A stretch of DNA of 64,000 nucleotides from DATLWN01 sp964492895 (GCA_964492895.1 CAZBLR010000001.1:110025-174024); one strand, 5' to 3'. Shown: positions 37,582 through 45,814, counted from the stretch's first letter. The notes: generated by a model not told the origin, from the sequence alone. Numbers and translations are program-made.

Positions 37582-38193
37582 ATGGGCAAAAGCAGGCTCG
37601 AAGCCTTCAGCGACGGCGTGCTGGCCATCATCATCACCATCATGGTGCTGGAACTGAAGGTGCCGCACGGGGATAGCATGGAGGCCATCCGTCCGATGCT
37701 GCCCCACTTCCTCAGCTACGTGCTGAGCTTCATCTACATCGGCATCTACTGGAACAACCATCACCACATGCTGCACGTCACCGATACGGTCAGCGGCGGC
37801 ATCCTGTGGGCCAACCTGCATCTTCTGTTCTGGCTGTCGCTGATACCGGTCGCCACGGCATGGATGGGCGAAAGCCACTTCGCGCCGACGCCGACGGCGG
37901 TCTACGGCATTCCCCTGCTGATGGCGGCCATGGCCTGGCGACTGCTGGAGCGGGCGATCCTGGCCACGCACGGGGAGCAGTCGCTGCTCGCCAGGGCCAT
38001 CGGCCACAACCTCAAGGAGACGCTGTCGACGGTCCTGTATGTGGCGGCCGTTCCCCTGGCCTTCTTCCAGGCCTGGATATCGTGCGCCATCTACGCCGGG
38101 GTCGCCCTGATGTGGCTGGTTCCCGACCGCCGCATCGAGCGGGTCGTGCAGCACCGGAAGGGGCCGGAGCGACACGGTCAGCGGGACGCCTGA
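37582..38193 (+). CDS. TMEM175/DUF1211 family potassium channel-like protein
   Basis: A 203-residue membrane protein starting MGKSRLEAFSDGVLAIIITIMVLEL; the RxxxFSDG motif at the start of helix 1 is diagnostic of TMEM175-type K+ channels. About six hydrophobic segments follow (SYVLSFIYIGIYWNNHHHML and others), matching the bacterial single-repeat form. It follows the 82-aa gene by 6 nt. Confidence 0.85.
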   Translation: MGKSRLEAFSDGVLAIIITIMVLELKVPHGDSMEAIRPMLPHFLSYVLSFIYIGIYWNNHHHMLHVTDTVSGGILWANLHLLFWLSLIPVATAWMGESHFAPTPTAVYGIPLLMAAMAWRLLERAILATHGEQSLLARAIGHNLKETLSTVLYVAAVPLAFFQAWISCAIYAGVALMWLVPDRRIERVVQHRKGPERHGQRDA

Positions 38194-38295
38194 CGCATCG
38201 CCGGCTGCCGGTACGGGCCCGGGAGGCTTGCGCCTGCGCCCATCTCCCACTTCAATGGCTGGTGTGCCGGCCCGGGACCGGCGAAGGGGTGTGCC

Positions 38296-38397
38296 ATGGA
38301 CAACGGTTCATCCTGTACCCACCTGAACGCGATCACCCGCGTCAAACAGGCGAAGACACACGTTTGCGAGGAATGCGTGAAGACCGGCGACCGCTGG
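38296..38397 (+). CDS. UBP-type zinc-finger protein, 5' part only (runs into a gap)
   Basis: Thirty-four residues are visible before the gap: MDNGSSCTHLNAITRVKQ and THVCEECVKTGDRW. The CxH...CxxC pattern and the terminal W match the start of small bacterial UBP-type zinc-finger proteins, normally ~85-95 aa. The rest lies in the 100-N gap; unlike the other gaps there is no flank overlap, so sequence is really missing. Confidence 0.6.
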
Positions 38398-38497
38398 NNN
38401 NNNNNNNNNNNNNNNNNNNNNNNNNNNNNNNNNNNNNNNNNNNNNNNNNNNNNNNNNNNNNNNNNNNNNNNNNNNNNNNNNNNNNNNNNNNNNNNNN
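38398..38497. other. Assembly gap (100 N), genuine missing sequence
   Basis: The flanks share no repeat. The left flank is the 5' part of a zinc-finger gene, the right flank is upstream of a GNAT gene; the gap hides the end of the former. Confidence 0.8.
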
Positions 38498-38536
38498 TCG
38501 GTTAGCCAGCCGAATCTTCCGATGATGGAGCCCTTC

Positions 38537-38971
38537 ATGGACATCGCCTACAGGATCAACGCGCCCGTCTCGGCCGATCAGTTCATCGACCTCCTGCACC
38601 GCTGTTCGCTCGGCGTGCGGCGCCCGACCGAGGATTCCGCCTGCATGCAGGGCATGGTCGCCAACAGCAACCTGATGGTTTCGGCCTGGGACGGCGAGAA
38701 GTTGGTCGGCATCGCCCGCGCCCTGACGGATTTCCACTACGCCTGCTACCTGTCCGAGCTGGCCGTGGACGAGCACTACCAGCGGCGCGGTATCGGCAAA
38801 CGGCTGCAGGCCCTCGCCCAGGAGCAACTGGGGCCGCGCTGCCACCTGATCGTCATCGCCGCCCCGGCCGCCGCCGACTATTACGCACGGCTCGGCGGCT
38901 ACGAGCACAACCCGCGCTGCTGGGTGCTGGCGCGCGAGCGCCGCATCGGCGACCGGCAGGGAACGGACTAG
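38537..38971 (+). CDS. GNAT family N-acetyltransferase
   Basis: A 144-residue acetyltransferase: ALTDFHYACYLSELAVDEHYQRRGIGKRLQALA contains the acetyl-CoA binding Q/RxxGxG/A loop (QRRGIG). ATG 38537 is chosen because GGAG lies 7 nt upstream; two earlier ATGs (38522, 38525) are in frame. It overlaps the convergent HPPD-like gene by 4 nt. Substrate unknown. Confidence 0.8.
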   Translation: MDIAYRINAPVSADQFIDLLHRCSLGVRRPTEDSACMQGMVANSNLMVSAWDGEKLVGIARALTDFHYACYLSELAVDEHYQRRGIGKRLQALAQEQLGPRCHLIVIAAPAAADYYARLGGYEHNPRCWVLARERRIGDRQGTD

Positions 38972-40224
38972 AGCTGGATGGCGTGGACGCTGTCCGCTTC
39001 CTTCTGCATCTCGACCAGTTCCTCCTCCACGCCCGCCGCGCGCGTCAGCTCCGCCACGTTGTCGCGGGTGAAGAAGCCCTGGAATTCCCCGAAGCGCTGC
39101 ACGTATTCGATGATCAGCGATGAATGCTCCGAGGCGCTGGAGAAGATCTGCTTGAGTCCCTCCTCCTCCGAGCCGATGACCTGCAGCAGGAACTCCTTGC
39201 CGTGGCTGCGGATGGAGTCGACGACGTAGTCGATGTTGGACTGGCCGCCCGTTTTGCCGTCGGCCACCGAGAAGGCGATGTGATGCAGGCGCGGACCGTA
39301 GTTGCGCACGAAGTTCTCCGTCGGCGAGGGCAGCTTCTCCAGGTGGTTGACGAAATACGGCGTGTTGTTGGCGGTGAACACCTTGGCCGGGCTCTTGTGC
39401 TCCTCGTCGAAGTGCACGCTCTTGGTGACGTTGGTGGACGAGTTCTGGTCGCTGATGTCGTACGAGCCCCAGTAGTAGTAGCTGGACAGGGACAGGAACT
39501 CGAGGATCGCCACCTCGCGATTCTGGCTGTACACGCGCGTGGCCAGGTGATCGATCGGCTGCACCAGCGCATCGATGGCGAGCTCGTGCTGCATCGCTTT
39601 CGCCGATTCGTAGGCGAGTTGCACGTCGTCGCGGATGCGGCTCATGCCCAGGGCATAGACGCGCAGCTGGTCGTCCGGCCGCTCGAGGTAGCCGATGATG
39701 TTGTGGGTGTACGGCGAAGGCTTGGAGATGGCGAGGTTGCCGGGCAGTTCCAGCTTGCGCAGCTCGTCCTGGGTGAAGAAGCGGAACTCGCGCTCGGTCT
39801 GCAGGCGCACGACGTCGTGCAGGCTGCCCACGCGCAGGATCTCCCCCATGTAGCGGCAGTTGGGCTTTTTGGCACCGATGGGATAGACCTCGTTGAGGCT
39901 GCGGAAGATGCCGCGCGTGTTGGGATCCTTGACCTCGCGCACCAGGATATCCGGCGAGTGCATGTCGATGCGCAGGATATGCGTCCAGTGGGCGTTGCTT
40001 TCCAGCGTGGTCAGGTAGTGATACGGCGTCATCAGGGACAGTTCGGCGATATAGTCGATCGAATGCCCGGGATCGACGGTCAGCATCAGGGCATCGATCT
40101 CGCCGATCAGCCCGGTCAGGCCGACGCGGTCACGCTCCTCCAGGAGCTTGCCGAGGAATTCCTCGAAGAATGCGGAGTTCTGCTTGTCGCCATGGCGCGG
40201 GAAACTGAGGGACGTGCTGCTCAC
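38968..40224 (-). CDS. HPPD-related vicinal-oxygen-chelate dioxygenase, unknown substrate
   Basis: A 418-residue protein whose C-terminal part is a two-module VOC domain. A complete metal triad can be proposed: His226 (PIDHLATRV), His315 (LHHIAF) and Glu373 (LIIEYVQRFG), the spacing and context of 4-hydroxyphenylpyruvate dioxygenase. The N-terminal 200 residues (LMTPYHYLTTLESNAHWTHI) do not look like canonical HPPD. It is monocistronic, in the non-nif patch between nifV and nifS. Likely an Fe(II) dioxygenase or hydroxylase of an uncharacterised branch. Confidence 0.65.
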   Translation of the reverse strand: MSSTSLSFPRHGDKQNSAFFEEFLGKLLEERDRVGLTGLIGEIDALMLTVDPGHSIDYIAELSLMTPYHYLTTLESNAHWTHILRIDMHSPDILVREVKDPNTRGIFRSLNEVYPIGAKKPNCRYMGEILRVGSLHDVVRLQTEREFRFFTQDELRKLELPGNLAISKPSPYTHNIIGYLERPDDQLRVYALGMSRIRDDVQLAYESAKAMQHELAIDALVQPIDHLATRVYSQNREVAILEFLSLSSYYYWGSYDISDQNSSTNVTKSVHFDEEHKSPAKVFTANNTPYFVNHLEKLPSPTENFVRNYGPRLHHIAFSVADGKTGGQSNIDYVVDSIRSHGKEFLLQVIGSEEEGLKQIFSSASEHSSLIIEYVQRFGEFQGFFTRDNVAELTRAAGVEEELVEMQKEADSVHAIQL

Positions 40225-40389
40225 AGGATGGCCTCCTGAATGACCGTACCGCCGGCGGAAAAGGCTCGCAAGCCGCCGCCCGGCATACGCCCAGGCTAGC
40301 AGCCGCCCGGCGCGATGACACGACGGTTGTGGCCAATCGGTAGGTATGCTGGCAGGCCGAGCGCGGCAGTTCAGAAAGGCGGATGAATC

Positions 40390-40407
40390 GGGGGCCCGAA
40401 GGCCCCC
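40390..40407 (-). terminator. GC-rich hairpin after nifS
   Basis: GGGGGCC/GGCCCCC with a 4-nt TTCG-type loop on the minus strand, 26 nt past the nifS stop. There is no T-run, so termination may be weak or it may protect the 3' end. Confidence 0.45.
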
Positions 40408-40432
40408 TGCCTGTCATCTTGGAGGATGGTCC

Positions 40433-41653
40433 TCAGGCATAGGTCGGGGCGAAGGCCTGCTCCGGGTTTTCGACCGGCCCCTTCTCACCCCAATACGGCG
40501 ACATCTTGCGCAGCTGCGCCATGATCGGAGGTACGGCGGCGATGACCCGATCGACCTCGTCCATCGTGTTGTAGCGCGACAGCGAGAAGCGGATCGAGCC
40601 GTGTGCGGCCGTGTACGGGATGCCCATGGCGCGCATCACGTGCGACGGCTCCAGCGAACCGGAGGTACAGGCCGAACCGGACGAGGCGGCGATGCCCGCC
40701 TTGTTCAGCAGCAGCAGGATCGCCTCGCCCTCGATGTACTCGAAGGCGATATTCAGCGTGTTCGGCAGCCGGTGCTCGGGATCGCCGGTGACGAAGGCAT
40801 GCGAGACCTGGGACAGGATGCCCTCCTGCAGGCGATCGCGCATGGCCTTCACCACGGTGTTCTCGTGCTCCAGGTTGGCCTGCGCCATCTCGCAGGCCTT
40901 GCCCAGCGCGACGATGGAGGCGGCATTCTCGGTGCCGGCGCGGCGGCCGCGCTCCTGGTGCCCGCCCCGCAGCAGCGGTCGGAAACGGGTGCCGCGCTTC
41001 AGGTACAGCACGCCGATGCCCTTCGGGGCATGCAGCTTGTGCCCGGACACGGACAGCATGTCGATCTTCAGGCTCTTCAGGTCCATCGGGATCTTGCCGA
41101 CCGCCTGCACCGCATCGGTGTGGAACATGACGCCGGCGACATAGGCCATCTCGGCCATTTGCTCGATCGGGAAGATGGTGCCGGTCTCGTTGTTGGCCCA
41201 CATCACCGAGACGATGGCGATCTTGTCGGCGCGCTCATGCAGCAGCTTCTCGTAGGCGGCCATGTCGATGCGGCCCTTGGCGTCGACCTTCAGGGTGTGG
41301 ACCTTGATACCCTCGGTCTTCTCCAGATGCTCGCACAGTGACAGCACCGCCGGGTGCTCGACCACGGAGGTGACGATCTCGCGGCGATCGGGCAGGGCCT
41401 TCAGCGCCGACAGGATGGCGGTGGAGTCGGACTCGGTGCCGCAGGAGGTGAAGATGATCTCCGAATCGTGCTCGGCTCCCAGGAGCTGCTGCACCTGCCG
41501 GCGTGCCTTCTTCAGCGCATGCCCGACCTGGCTGCCGAAGCTGTGGATCGAGGACGGATTGCCGAACTGCTCGGTGAAGTACGGCAGCATCGCCTCGACG
41601 ACCTCGGGGTCGACCATCGTGGTGGCGTTGTTGTCGAGATAGATGTCATCCAT
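40433..41653 (-). CDS. nifS: Cysteine desulfurase NifS
   Basis: A 406-residue PLP enzyme releasing sulfur from cysteine for nitrogenase Fe-S clusters. PLP lysine is Lys206 in SVSGHKLHAPKG and the persulfide cysteine is Cys329 in SSGSACTSG. It follows nifU by 10 nt, ends the iscA-nifU-nifS operon, and is of the NifS rather than IscS type by context and by the short active-site loop. Confidence 0.94.
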   Translation of the reverse strand: MDDIYLDNNATTMVDPEVVEAMLPYFTEQFGNPSSIHSFGSQVGHALKKARRQVQQLLGAEHDSEIIFTSCGTESDSTAILSALKALPDRREIVTSVVEHPAVLSLCEHLEKTEGIKVHTLKVDAKGRIDMAAYEKLLHERADKIAIVSVMWANNETGTIFPIEQMAEMAYVAGVMFHTDAVQAVGKIPMDLKSLKIDMLSVSGHKLHAPKGIGVLYLKRGTRFRPLLRGGHQERGRRAGTENAASIVALGKACEMAQANLEHENTVVKAMRDRLQEGILSQVSHAFVTGDPEHRLPNTLNIAFEYIEGEAILLLLNKAGIAASSGSACTSGSLEPSHVMRAMGIPYTAAHGSIRFSLSRYNTMDEVDRVIAAVPPIMAQLRKMSPYWGEKGPVENPEQAFAPTYA

Positions 41654-41663
41654 CGTCGCCTCC

Positions 41664-42563
41664 TTACGCCGCCGCGGCCGGCTTCTGCTGCACGGGCACC
41701 AGGCGGATGAACTCGCCCAGCTCCTCCATCAGCCGCTGCTGGATGCCGCCCAGGGTCAGGGTGGCCATCTGGCAGCCGGAACAGGCGCCGGTCAGGTAGA
41801 CATAGACGATGTCGCCGTCGACATCGACCAGCTCGACGTCGCCGCGATCGGCCTGCAGCTGCGGGCGGATCGACTCGATGACCGCCTCGATCTTCTTGAT
41901 GCGCTGCAGCATGGTCATGCCGCCCGGCGCCGGCATCGACTTCCCCTCGGGGTGCAGGTCCGCCCTGGCCTTCTGCGCCTGCAGCGCCTCGCCGCGCTCG
42001 GCCAGCACCTTGGTCAGGATCTCCTCGATGCCCTCGTGGCAGGAGGTACAGCCGCCGCCGGCCTTGGTGTAGTTGGTGACGTCCTCGACGGTGCGCAGGT
42101 TGTTGGCGCGGATCGTATCCTCGATCATCACGGCATCGACGGCGAAGCACTTGCAGATCAGCGCCCCTTCCTCGTGATCGTCGACCCATTCCTCGCCGCG
42201 GTAGTTGGCCACCGCCGCCTGCAGCGCCTCGCGGCCCATCACCGAGCAATGCATCTTCTCCGGCGGCAGGCCGTCGAGATAATCGGCGATGTCCTGGTTG
42301 GTCACCTTCAACGCCTCGTCCAGGGTCTTGCCCTTGATGATCTCGGTCAGCGCCGAGGAGGAGGCGATGGCCGAGCCGCAGCCGAAGGTCTGGAAGCCGG
42401 CGTCCAGGATCTCCTCGTTTTCCGGGTTGACCTTCAGCGTCAGCCTCAGCGCATCACCACACTGGATGGAGCCGACATCGCCGACGGCATTGGCTTCGTC
42501 GACGGCCCTGGCGTTCTTCGGGTTGAAGAAATGTTCTTTGACTTTATCGGTATAATCCCACAT
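41664..42563 (-). CDS. nifU: Fe-S cluster scaffold NifU
   Basis: A 299-residue modular scaffold: N-terminal IscU-like domain (GSIQCGD, FGCGSAIASSS, MHCSVMG), central [2Fe-2S] domain (LICKCF and GGGCTSCHEGI) and C-terminal Nfu domain with GACSGCQMA. NifU builds clusters for NifH and NifB with sulfur from NifS. It lies between the IscA-type gene and nifS in one operon. Confidence 0.95.
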   Translation of the reverse strand: MWDYTDKVKEHFFNPKNARAVDEANAVGDVGSIQCGDALRLTLKVNPENEEILDAGFQTFGCGSAIASSSALTEIIKGKTLDEALKVTNQDIADYLDGLPPEKMHCSVMGREALQAAVANYRGEEWVDDHEEGALICKCFAVDAVMIEDTIRANNLRTVEDVTNYTKAGGGCTSCHEGIEEILTKVLAERGEALQAQKARADLHPEGKSMPAPGGMTMLQRIKKIEAVIESIRPQLQADRGDVELVDVDGDIVYVYLTGACSGCQMATLTLGGIQQRLMEELGEFIRLVPVQQKPAAAA

Positions 42564-42643
42564 CGCGCACCTCGCTTTGTTTGTTGTCTAGGTCAGTCCT
42601 CGTTGGGCCCCCGCCCCAATCCAGCGTGTCTTCAGGAGAACCT

Positions 42644-42967
42644 TCAGGAGAAAGACTTGCCGCAACCGCAGGTGTTGCTGGCGTTCGGGTTCTCGAACTT
42701 GAATCCGGCACCATCCAGCGTCTCGACGAAGTCGACGATGACGCCGCCGAGCATGCCGGCGCTGGCCGGATCGATGAACACCTTCAGGTCGCTGCCGCAA
42801 TCGACCACGGTGTCCCCCTCAGCAAGGGCCTCCTCCAGCTTCATGTCGTACTGGAACCCGGAGCAGCCGCCGCCGGTAATGGCGATGCGGAGTCCCGCCA
42901 CCGGCTTGCCCGCTCCCTTGATGAAGCGGCGCACCGCTTTGACTGCGTTGTCGGTCATCTGAATCAT
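42644..42967 (-). CDS. Nif-specific IscA/HesB-type Fe-S carrier
   Basis: A 107-residue A-type carrier: ITGGGCSGFQYDM holds the first cysteine and NTCGCGKSF the C-terminal CxC pair. GGAGAG precedes ATG 42967. It is first in the iscA-nifU-nifS unit, driven by the sigma-54 promoter at 43038-43053 with a NifA site 96 nt further up. Confidence 0.92.
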   Translation of the reverse strand: MIQMTDNAVKAVRRFIKGAGKPVAGLRIAITGGGCSGFQYDMKLEEALAEGDTVVDCGSDLKVFIDPASAGMLGGVIVDFVETLDGAGFKFENPNASNTCGCGKSFS

Positions 42968-43000
42968 CGCTCGCTCTCCTTCTGGCAACCGCGTCGTTTC

Positions 43001-43016
43001 TGGCAACGTCGTTGCA
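43001..43016 (+). promoter_or_regulatory. Possible plus-strand sigma-54 promoter facing the iscA promoter
   Basis: TGGCAACGTCGTTGCA fits -24/-12 spacing (TGGCA, 5 nt, TTGCA). It would read through the opposing iscA promoter towards the NifZ-like and SagB-type genes, leaving a leader of about 160 nt. The only NifA site lies downstream of it, so function is uncertain. Confidence 0.4.
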
Positions 43017-43037
43017 ATGTTTCCTTGCCAAGCGAGG

Positions 43038-43053
43038 TGCAAGGCGCATGCCA
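43038..43053 (-). promoter_or_regulatory. Sigma-54 promoter of iscA-nifU-nifS
   Basis: Minus strand TGGCATGCGCCTTGCA: consensus -24/-12 spacing. Predicted start near 43027, about 60 nt before the iscA ATG, with the NifA-type site at 43149-43164. Confidence 0.82.
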
Positions 43054-43148
43054 GCGACGGCGGCGCATCCAAGCAATTGATTTGCAAGGATTCGCGCGCA
43101 ATACCCGGAATCGGATTGCGGGTGGCAAACGCAACGCGACACCGGCTT

Positions 43149-43164
43149 TGTCCGCTTTGCGACA
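43149..43164. promoter_or_regulatory. NifA upstream activator site (iscA-nifUS)
   Basis: TGT-CCGCTTTGCG-ACA, matching TGT-N10-ACA, 96 nt above the -24 element of the iscA promoter. It also lies 26 nt before the divergent NifZ-like ATG. Confidence 0.78.
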
Positions 43165-43189
43165 AACGACGATCGACAGGAGGAACACG

Positions 43190-43444
43190 ATGCAACTGAA
43201 GGAACTGCAACCCGGCGACATCATCTACGCCGCGACGGATATCTATAATGACGGCAGCGTGCCGGAACGGGACGACGACGAGCTGCTGGCCGCCGCGGGC
43301 AGCCGCGGGGTGCTGGTCAATTCCGGACACCTCGAGGAGCAGCCGGAACAGGCCCTGTACCTGGTACGCTTCGAAAGCGCTGCGGGACTGGGGCCGGCCG
43401 TGGCCTGCTGGCCGGAGGAACTGCAGGCATCCCGGGAGGCCTAG
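43190..43444 (+). CDS. Short single-domain NifZ-like protein
   Basis: An 84-residue protein whose pattern GDIIYAATDIYNDGSVP...GSRGVLVNSGH...LYLVRFE...CWPEEL aligns with one NifZ domain (compare GDEVRLIRNVRNDGTFP...GSVGCVVNVG...YTVHF...CREEEL of the nifZ at 32100). AGGAGG precedes ATG 43190. It overlaps nothing and leads directly into the SagB-type gene (4 nt between). Probably a nitrogenase maturation factor. Confidence 0.7.
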   Translation: MQLKELQPGDIIYAATDIYNDGSVPERDDDELLAAAGSRGVLVNSGHLEEQPEQALYLVRFESAAGLGPAVACWPEELQASREA

Positions 43445-43448
43445 GGAA

Positions 43449-45026
43449 GTGACCACAGCCGACGACACCGTCCGGGAATACCACCGTCGCACCTGCCACC
43501 GCTTCGAGGGCTACGCGGCGGGTCCGGGCACGCTGGACTGGGATATGCAACCCGATCCGTTCCGCCGCTTCGCCGGCTGTCCGATCGTCGCATTGCCGTT
43601 GGCGGCCGATGAACTCGCCACGCCGTTCTCCGCCCTCGGCCGGGCCGAGGTGCTGCCGTTCGACATCCGGCATCTGGGCATGCTGTTCGAGCTCTCGTTC
43701 GCCATCTCGGCCTGGAAGGCCTACGGCGGCGATCGCTGGGCGCTGCGCTGCAACCCGTCCAGCGGCAACCTGCACCCGACCGAGGCCTATGCCCTGCCGC
43801 TCGGCGTGGACGGCGTGGCGCCGGCCGTCTACCACTACCGTGCGGACTTGCACGCGCTGGAAGAGCGCTGCCGCATCGCCTCACGGCCCGGCGCGACGGG
43901 GATCATAGTCGGCCTGACCTCGGTGCACTGGCGCGAGGCGTGGAAATACGGCGAGCGCGCCTTCCGCTATTCCCAGCTCGATACCGGCCACGCCATCGCC
44001 GCCCTGGCCTATGCGGCGGCCGCCCTCGGCTGGCAGTGCACATCGCTGCGCGACTGGAGCGACGACGACATCGCCGTGCTGCTGGGCCAGGCGCGGACGG
44101 GGGATTTCGCCGGCGTCGAGCCCGAATCGCCCGAGGTGCTGCTGTGGGTGCATGCCGCCGACCCGCCGCCCGATCGGCGGGCCCTGCTCGCCGCCGCCGG
44201 CAACGCCACCTGGCAGGGCACGGCCAGCCTGCTCGATCCCAGGCCGATGTATGCCTGGCCGGTGATCGAGGCCGTGGAGACGGCCACCCGGGTCCCGTCC
44301 CTGCCGCCGGCTGCGCTCGCTCCCGACGTCTTCCCGCCGCCGACCCCCGCCTGCGAAACGCCGGCCGCGACCATCATCCGCCAGCGGCGCAGCGCCCAGC
44401 GCTTCGACGGCAGATCCATGCTGCCGCAGGCGGACTTCATGCGCATGCTCGATGCGCTGCTGCCCGGCCCCGGCCGCCTGCCGTGGAACAGCGGCGTCAC
44501 CGCCGTGCGCACCCACCTGGTGCTGTTCGTCCACCGTGTCGAGGGCTTGCGCCAGGGGCTCTATGCCCTCGTGCGCCGGCCGCAGGCGCTGGATGTGCTG
44601 CGGGATGCGGTGCGCAACGAATTCCTGTGGGAAAAGGTCGACGGCGCGGCGCTGCCGCTGTATGCCCTGATCCATGCCGATGCCCGCAGGGCCGCGCGCA
44701 GCCTGAGCTGCCACCAGGACATCGCCGGCGACTCGGCCTTCGCCGTGGCCATGCTGGGCGAGTACGACGCAGCCCTGGCCGAAGGCGCCTGGGCCTACCG
44801 GCACCTGTACTGGGAGGCGGGCATGATCGGCCAGGTGCTGTATCTCGAGGCGGAAGCGGCCGGGGTGCGCGGCACCGGCATCGGCTGCTATTTCGATCCG
44901 GCCGTGCACGAAACCCTTGGCCTCGGCGATACCCGCCTGCAGAGCATGTACCACTTCACCGCCGGCACGCCGCTGACCGACGCCCGCTTGCAGACGCTGC
45001 CCCCGTACCCCGGGCGACACGGCTGA
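43449..45026 (+). CDS. SagB-type dehydrogenase with two nitroreductase-like domains
   Basis: A 525-residue flavoprotein candidate (GTG start 43449, GGGAGG about 9 nt upstream). The first nitroreductase-like half spans about 60-290 (CNPSSGNLHPTEAY, AFRYSQLDTGHAIAALAYAAAALG) and the second about 310-520 (RRSAQRFDG, LEAEAAGVRGTGIGCYFD). SagB enzymes oxidise azolines in peptide natural products, but there is no cyclodehydratase or precursor here. Association with nif genes and a NifZ-like partner suggests another FMN-dependent redox step. Confidence 0.75.
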   Translation: MTTADDTVREYHRRTCHRFEGYAAGPGTLDWDMQPDPFRRFAGCPIVALPLAADELATPFSALGRAEVLPFDIRHLGMLFELSFAISAWKAYGGDRWALRCNPSSGNLHPTEAYALPLGVDGVAPAVYHYRADLHALEERCRIASRPGATGIIVGLTSVHWREAWKYGERAFRYSQLDTGHAIAALAYAAAALGWQCTSLRDWSDDDIAVLLGQARTGDFAGVEPESPEVLLWVHAADPPPDRRALLAAAGNATWQGTASLLDPRPMYAWPVIEAVETATRVPSLPPAALAPDVFPPPTPACETPAATIIRQRRSAQRFDGRSMLPQADFMRMLDALLPGPGRLPWNSGVTAVRTHLVLFVHRVEGLRQGLYALVRRPQALDVLRDAVRNEFLWEKVDGAALPLYALIHADARRAARSLSCHQDIAGDSAFAVAMLGEYDAALAEGAWAYRHLYWEAGMIGQVLYLEAEAAGVRGTGIGCYFDPAVHETLGLGDTRLQSMYHFTAGTPLTDARLQTLPPYPGRHG

Positions 45027-45053
45027 CGCCGTTCCCGACACGCCCGGAGGCTT

Positions 45054-45069
45054 TGTCGCATACGCGACA
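45054..45069. promoter_or_regulatory. NifA upstream activator site (45.2-kb gene)
   Basis: TGT-CGCATACGCG-ACA within TTTGTCGC...GCGACAA, a TGT-N10-ACA site 56 nt upstream of the -24 element at 45125. Confidence 0.8.
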
Positions 45070-45124
45070 ATACAGAACAACCATAAATGCCATATTTTCC
45101 AATATCTTAGCCTGCGGAAGCCGA

Positions 45125-45140
45125 TGGCACGGACATTGCA
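45125..45140 (+). promoter_or_regulatory. Sigma-54 promoter of the 45.2-kb orphan gene
   Basis: TGGCACGGACATTGCA, full consensus -24 TGGCAC and -12 TTGCA with 5-nt spacer. Predicted start near 45151, a 25-nt leader before ATG 45176. Confidence 0.88.
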
Positions 45141-45175
45141 CAAGCACGCCATCATCATTCACATTGAGGTGTTCC

Positions 45176-45739
45176 ATGCTTCTGGACCGATACGAACAAG
45201 ACGCGCTGCTGTTCAACAGCAATTTCAGCGAACCCGCCAGCGAGGCTGGAATGGCGGCCTACCGCGGGGAGTTGGTGATCATCGAGGGCGAGGTCGGCGA
45301 TGCCCAGGGCCGGCGCAAGCCGCCGCTCGCCGTCATGCGCCATGCCGTGCTGCTGACGAAGGACGATCGTCTGGTGATGCTGGTCGGCTGCCTGGACAAG
45401 CTGTCGTTGCTGGAGCCACTGCTGGCGAAATACGGCCAGGATCTGGCGCCGGATGCCAGGGTGCTGTTCTACGTCGTGGACATCACCCAGGCCATGCAGG
45501 TGGAAATGCAGGGTGTGAACATCGTGCTGATCCCGCTGACCAACGGTGTGGCGTGGAACGAGTTGATGGACGAGCTGGTGCTGGAAAAGGGCGATTTCAA
45601 GGGCCAGTCGGCCGCCGACAAGGTCGTGACCGCCTGGAAGGCCTTCGGCGACTATCGCCCCAAATACCCCAGGCTCGGCATGGCCGAGGCCATGGCCCAT
45701 ACAGCCGACATCAAGCGCGAGGCCTTCGGCGCCGTCTGA
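45176..45739 (+). CDS. Unknown protein with its own NifA/sigma-54 promoter
   Basis: A 187-residue soluble protein: YRGELVIIEGEVGDAQGRRKPPLAVMRHAVLL, then LVMLVGCLDKLSLLEPLLAKYG and MQGVNIVLIPLTNGVAWNELMDELVLEKGDF. No signal peptide, no membrane span, a single cysteine (VGCLD). GAGGTG precedes the ATG. It is a single-gene unit between a consensus NifA/sigma-54 promoter and a strong terminator, so it should be expressed only under nitrogen-fixing conditions. I do not recognise the family. Confidence 0.85.
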   Translation: MLLDRYEQDALLFNSNFSEPASEAGMAAYRGELVIIEGEVGDAQGRRKPPLAVMRHAVLLTKDDRLVMLVGCLDKLSLLEPLLAKYGQDLAPDARVLFYVVDITQAMQVEMQGVNIVLIPLTNGVAWNELMDELVLEKGDFKGQSAADKVVTAWKAFGDYRPKYPRLGMAEAMAHTADIKREAFGAV

Positions 45740-45775
45740 AGGCGCGCTCCCGATCCCGCACCGCACCGCGGGAGT

Positions 45776-45814
45776 CCCGCACCCTCTCCCCCGCGGAGGG
45801 TGCGGGGCATTTTA
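45776..45814 (+). terminator. Rho-independent terminator of the orphan gene
   Basis: An 11-bp perfect stem CCCGCACCCTC / GAGGGTGCGGG with a 9-nt loop, then GCATTTTAA, 36 nt after the stop at 45739. It also lies at the end of the opposing nifE operon. Confidence 0.82.

Noticed and set aside
43190..45026. Thiazole/oxazole-modified microcin cluster suggested by the SagB-type gene
   Set aside because: No cyclodehydratase (SagC/SagD), leader peptide or exporter in the neighbourhood; the context is nif.
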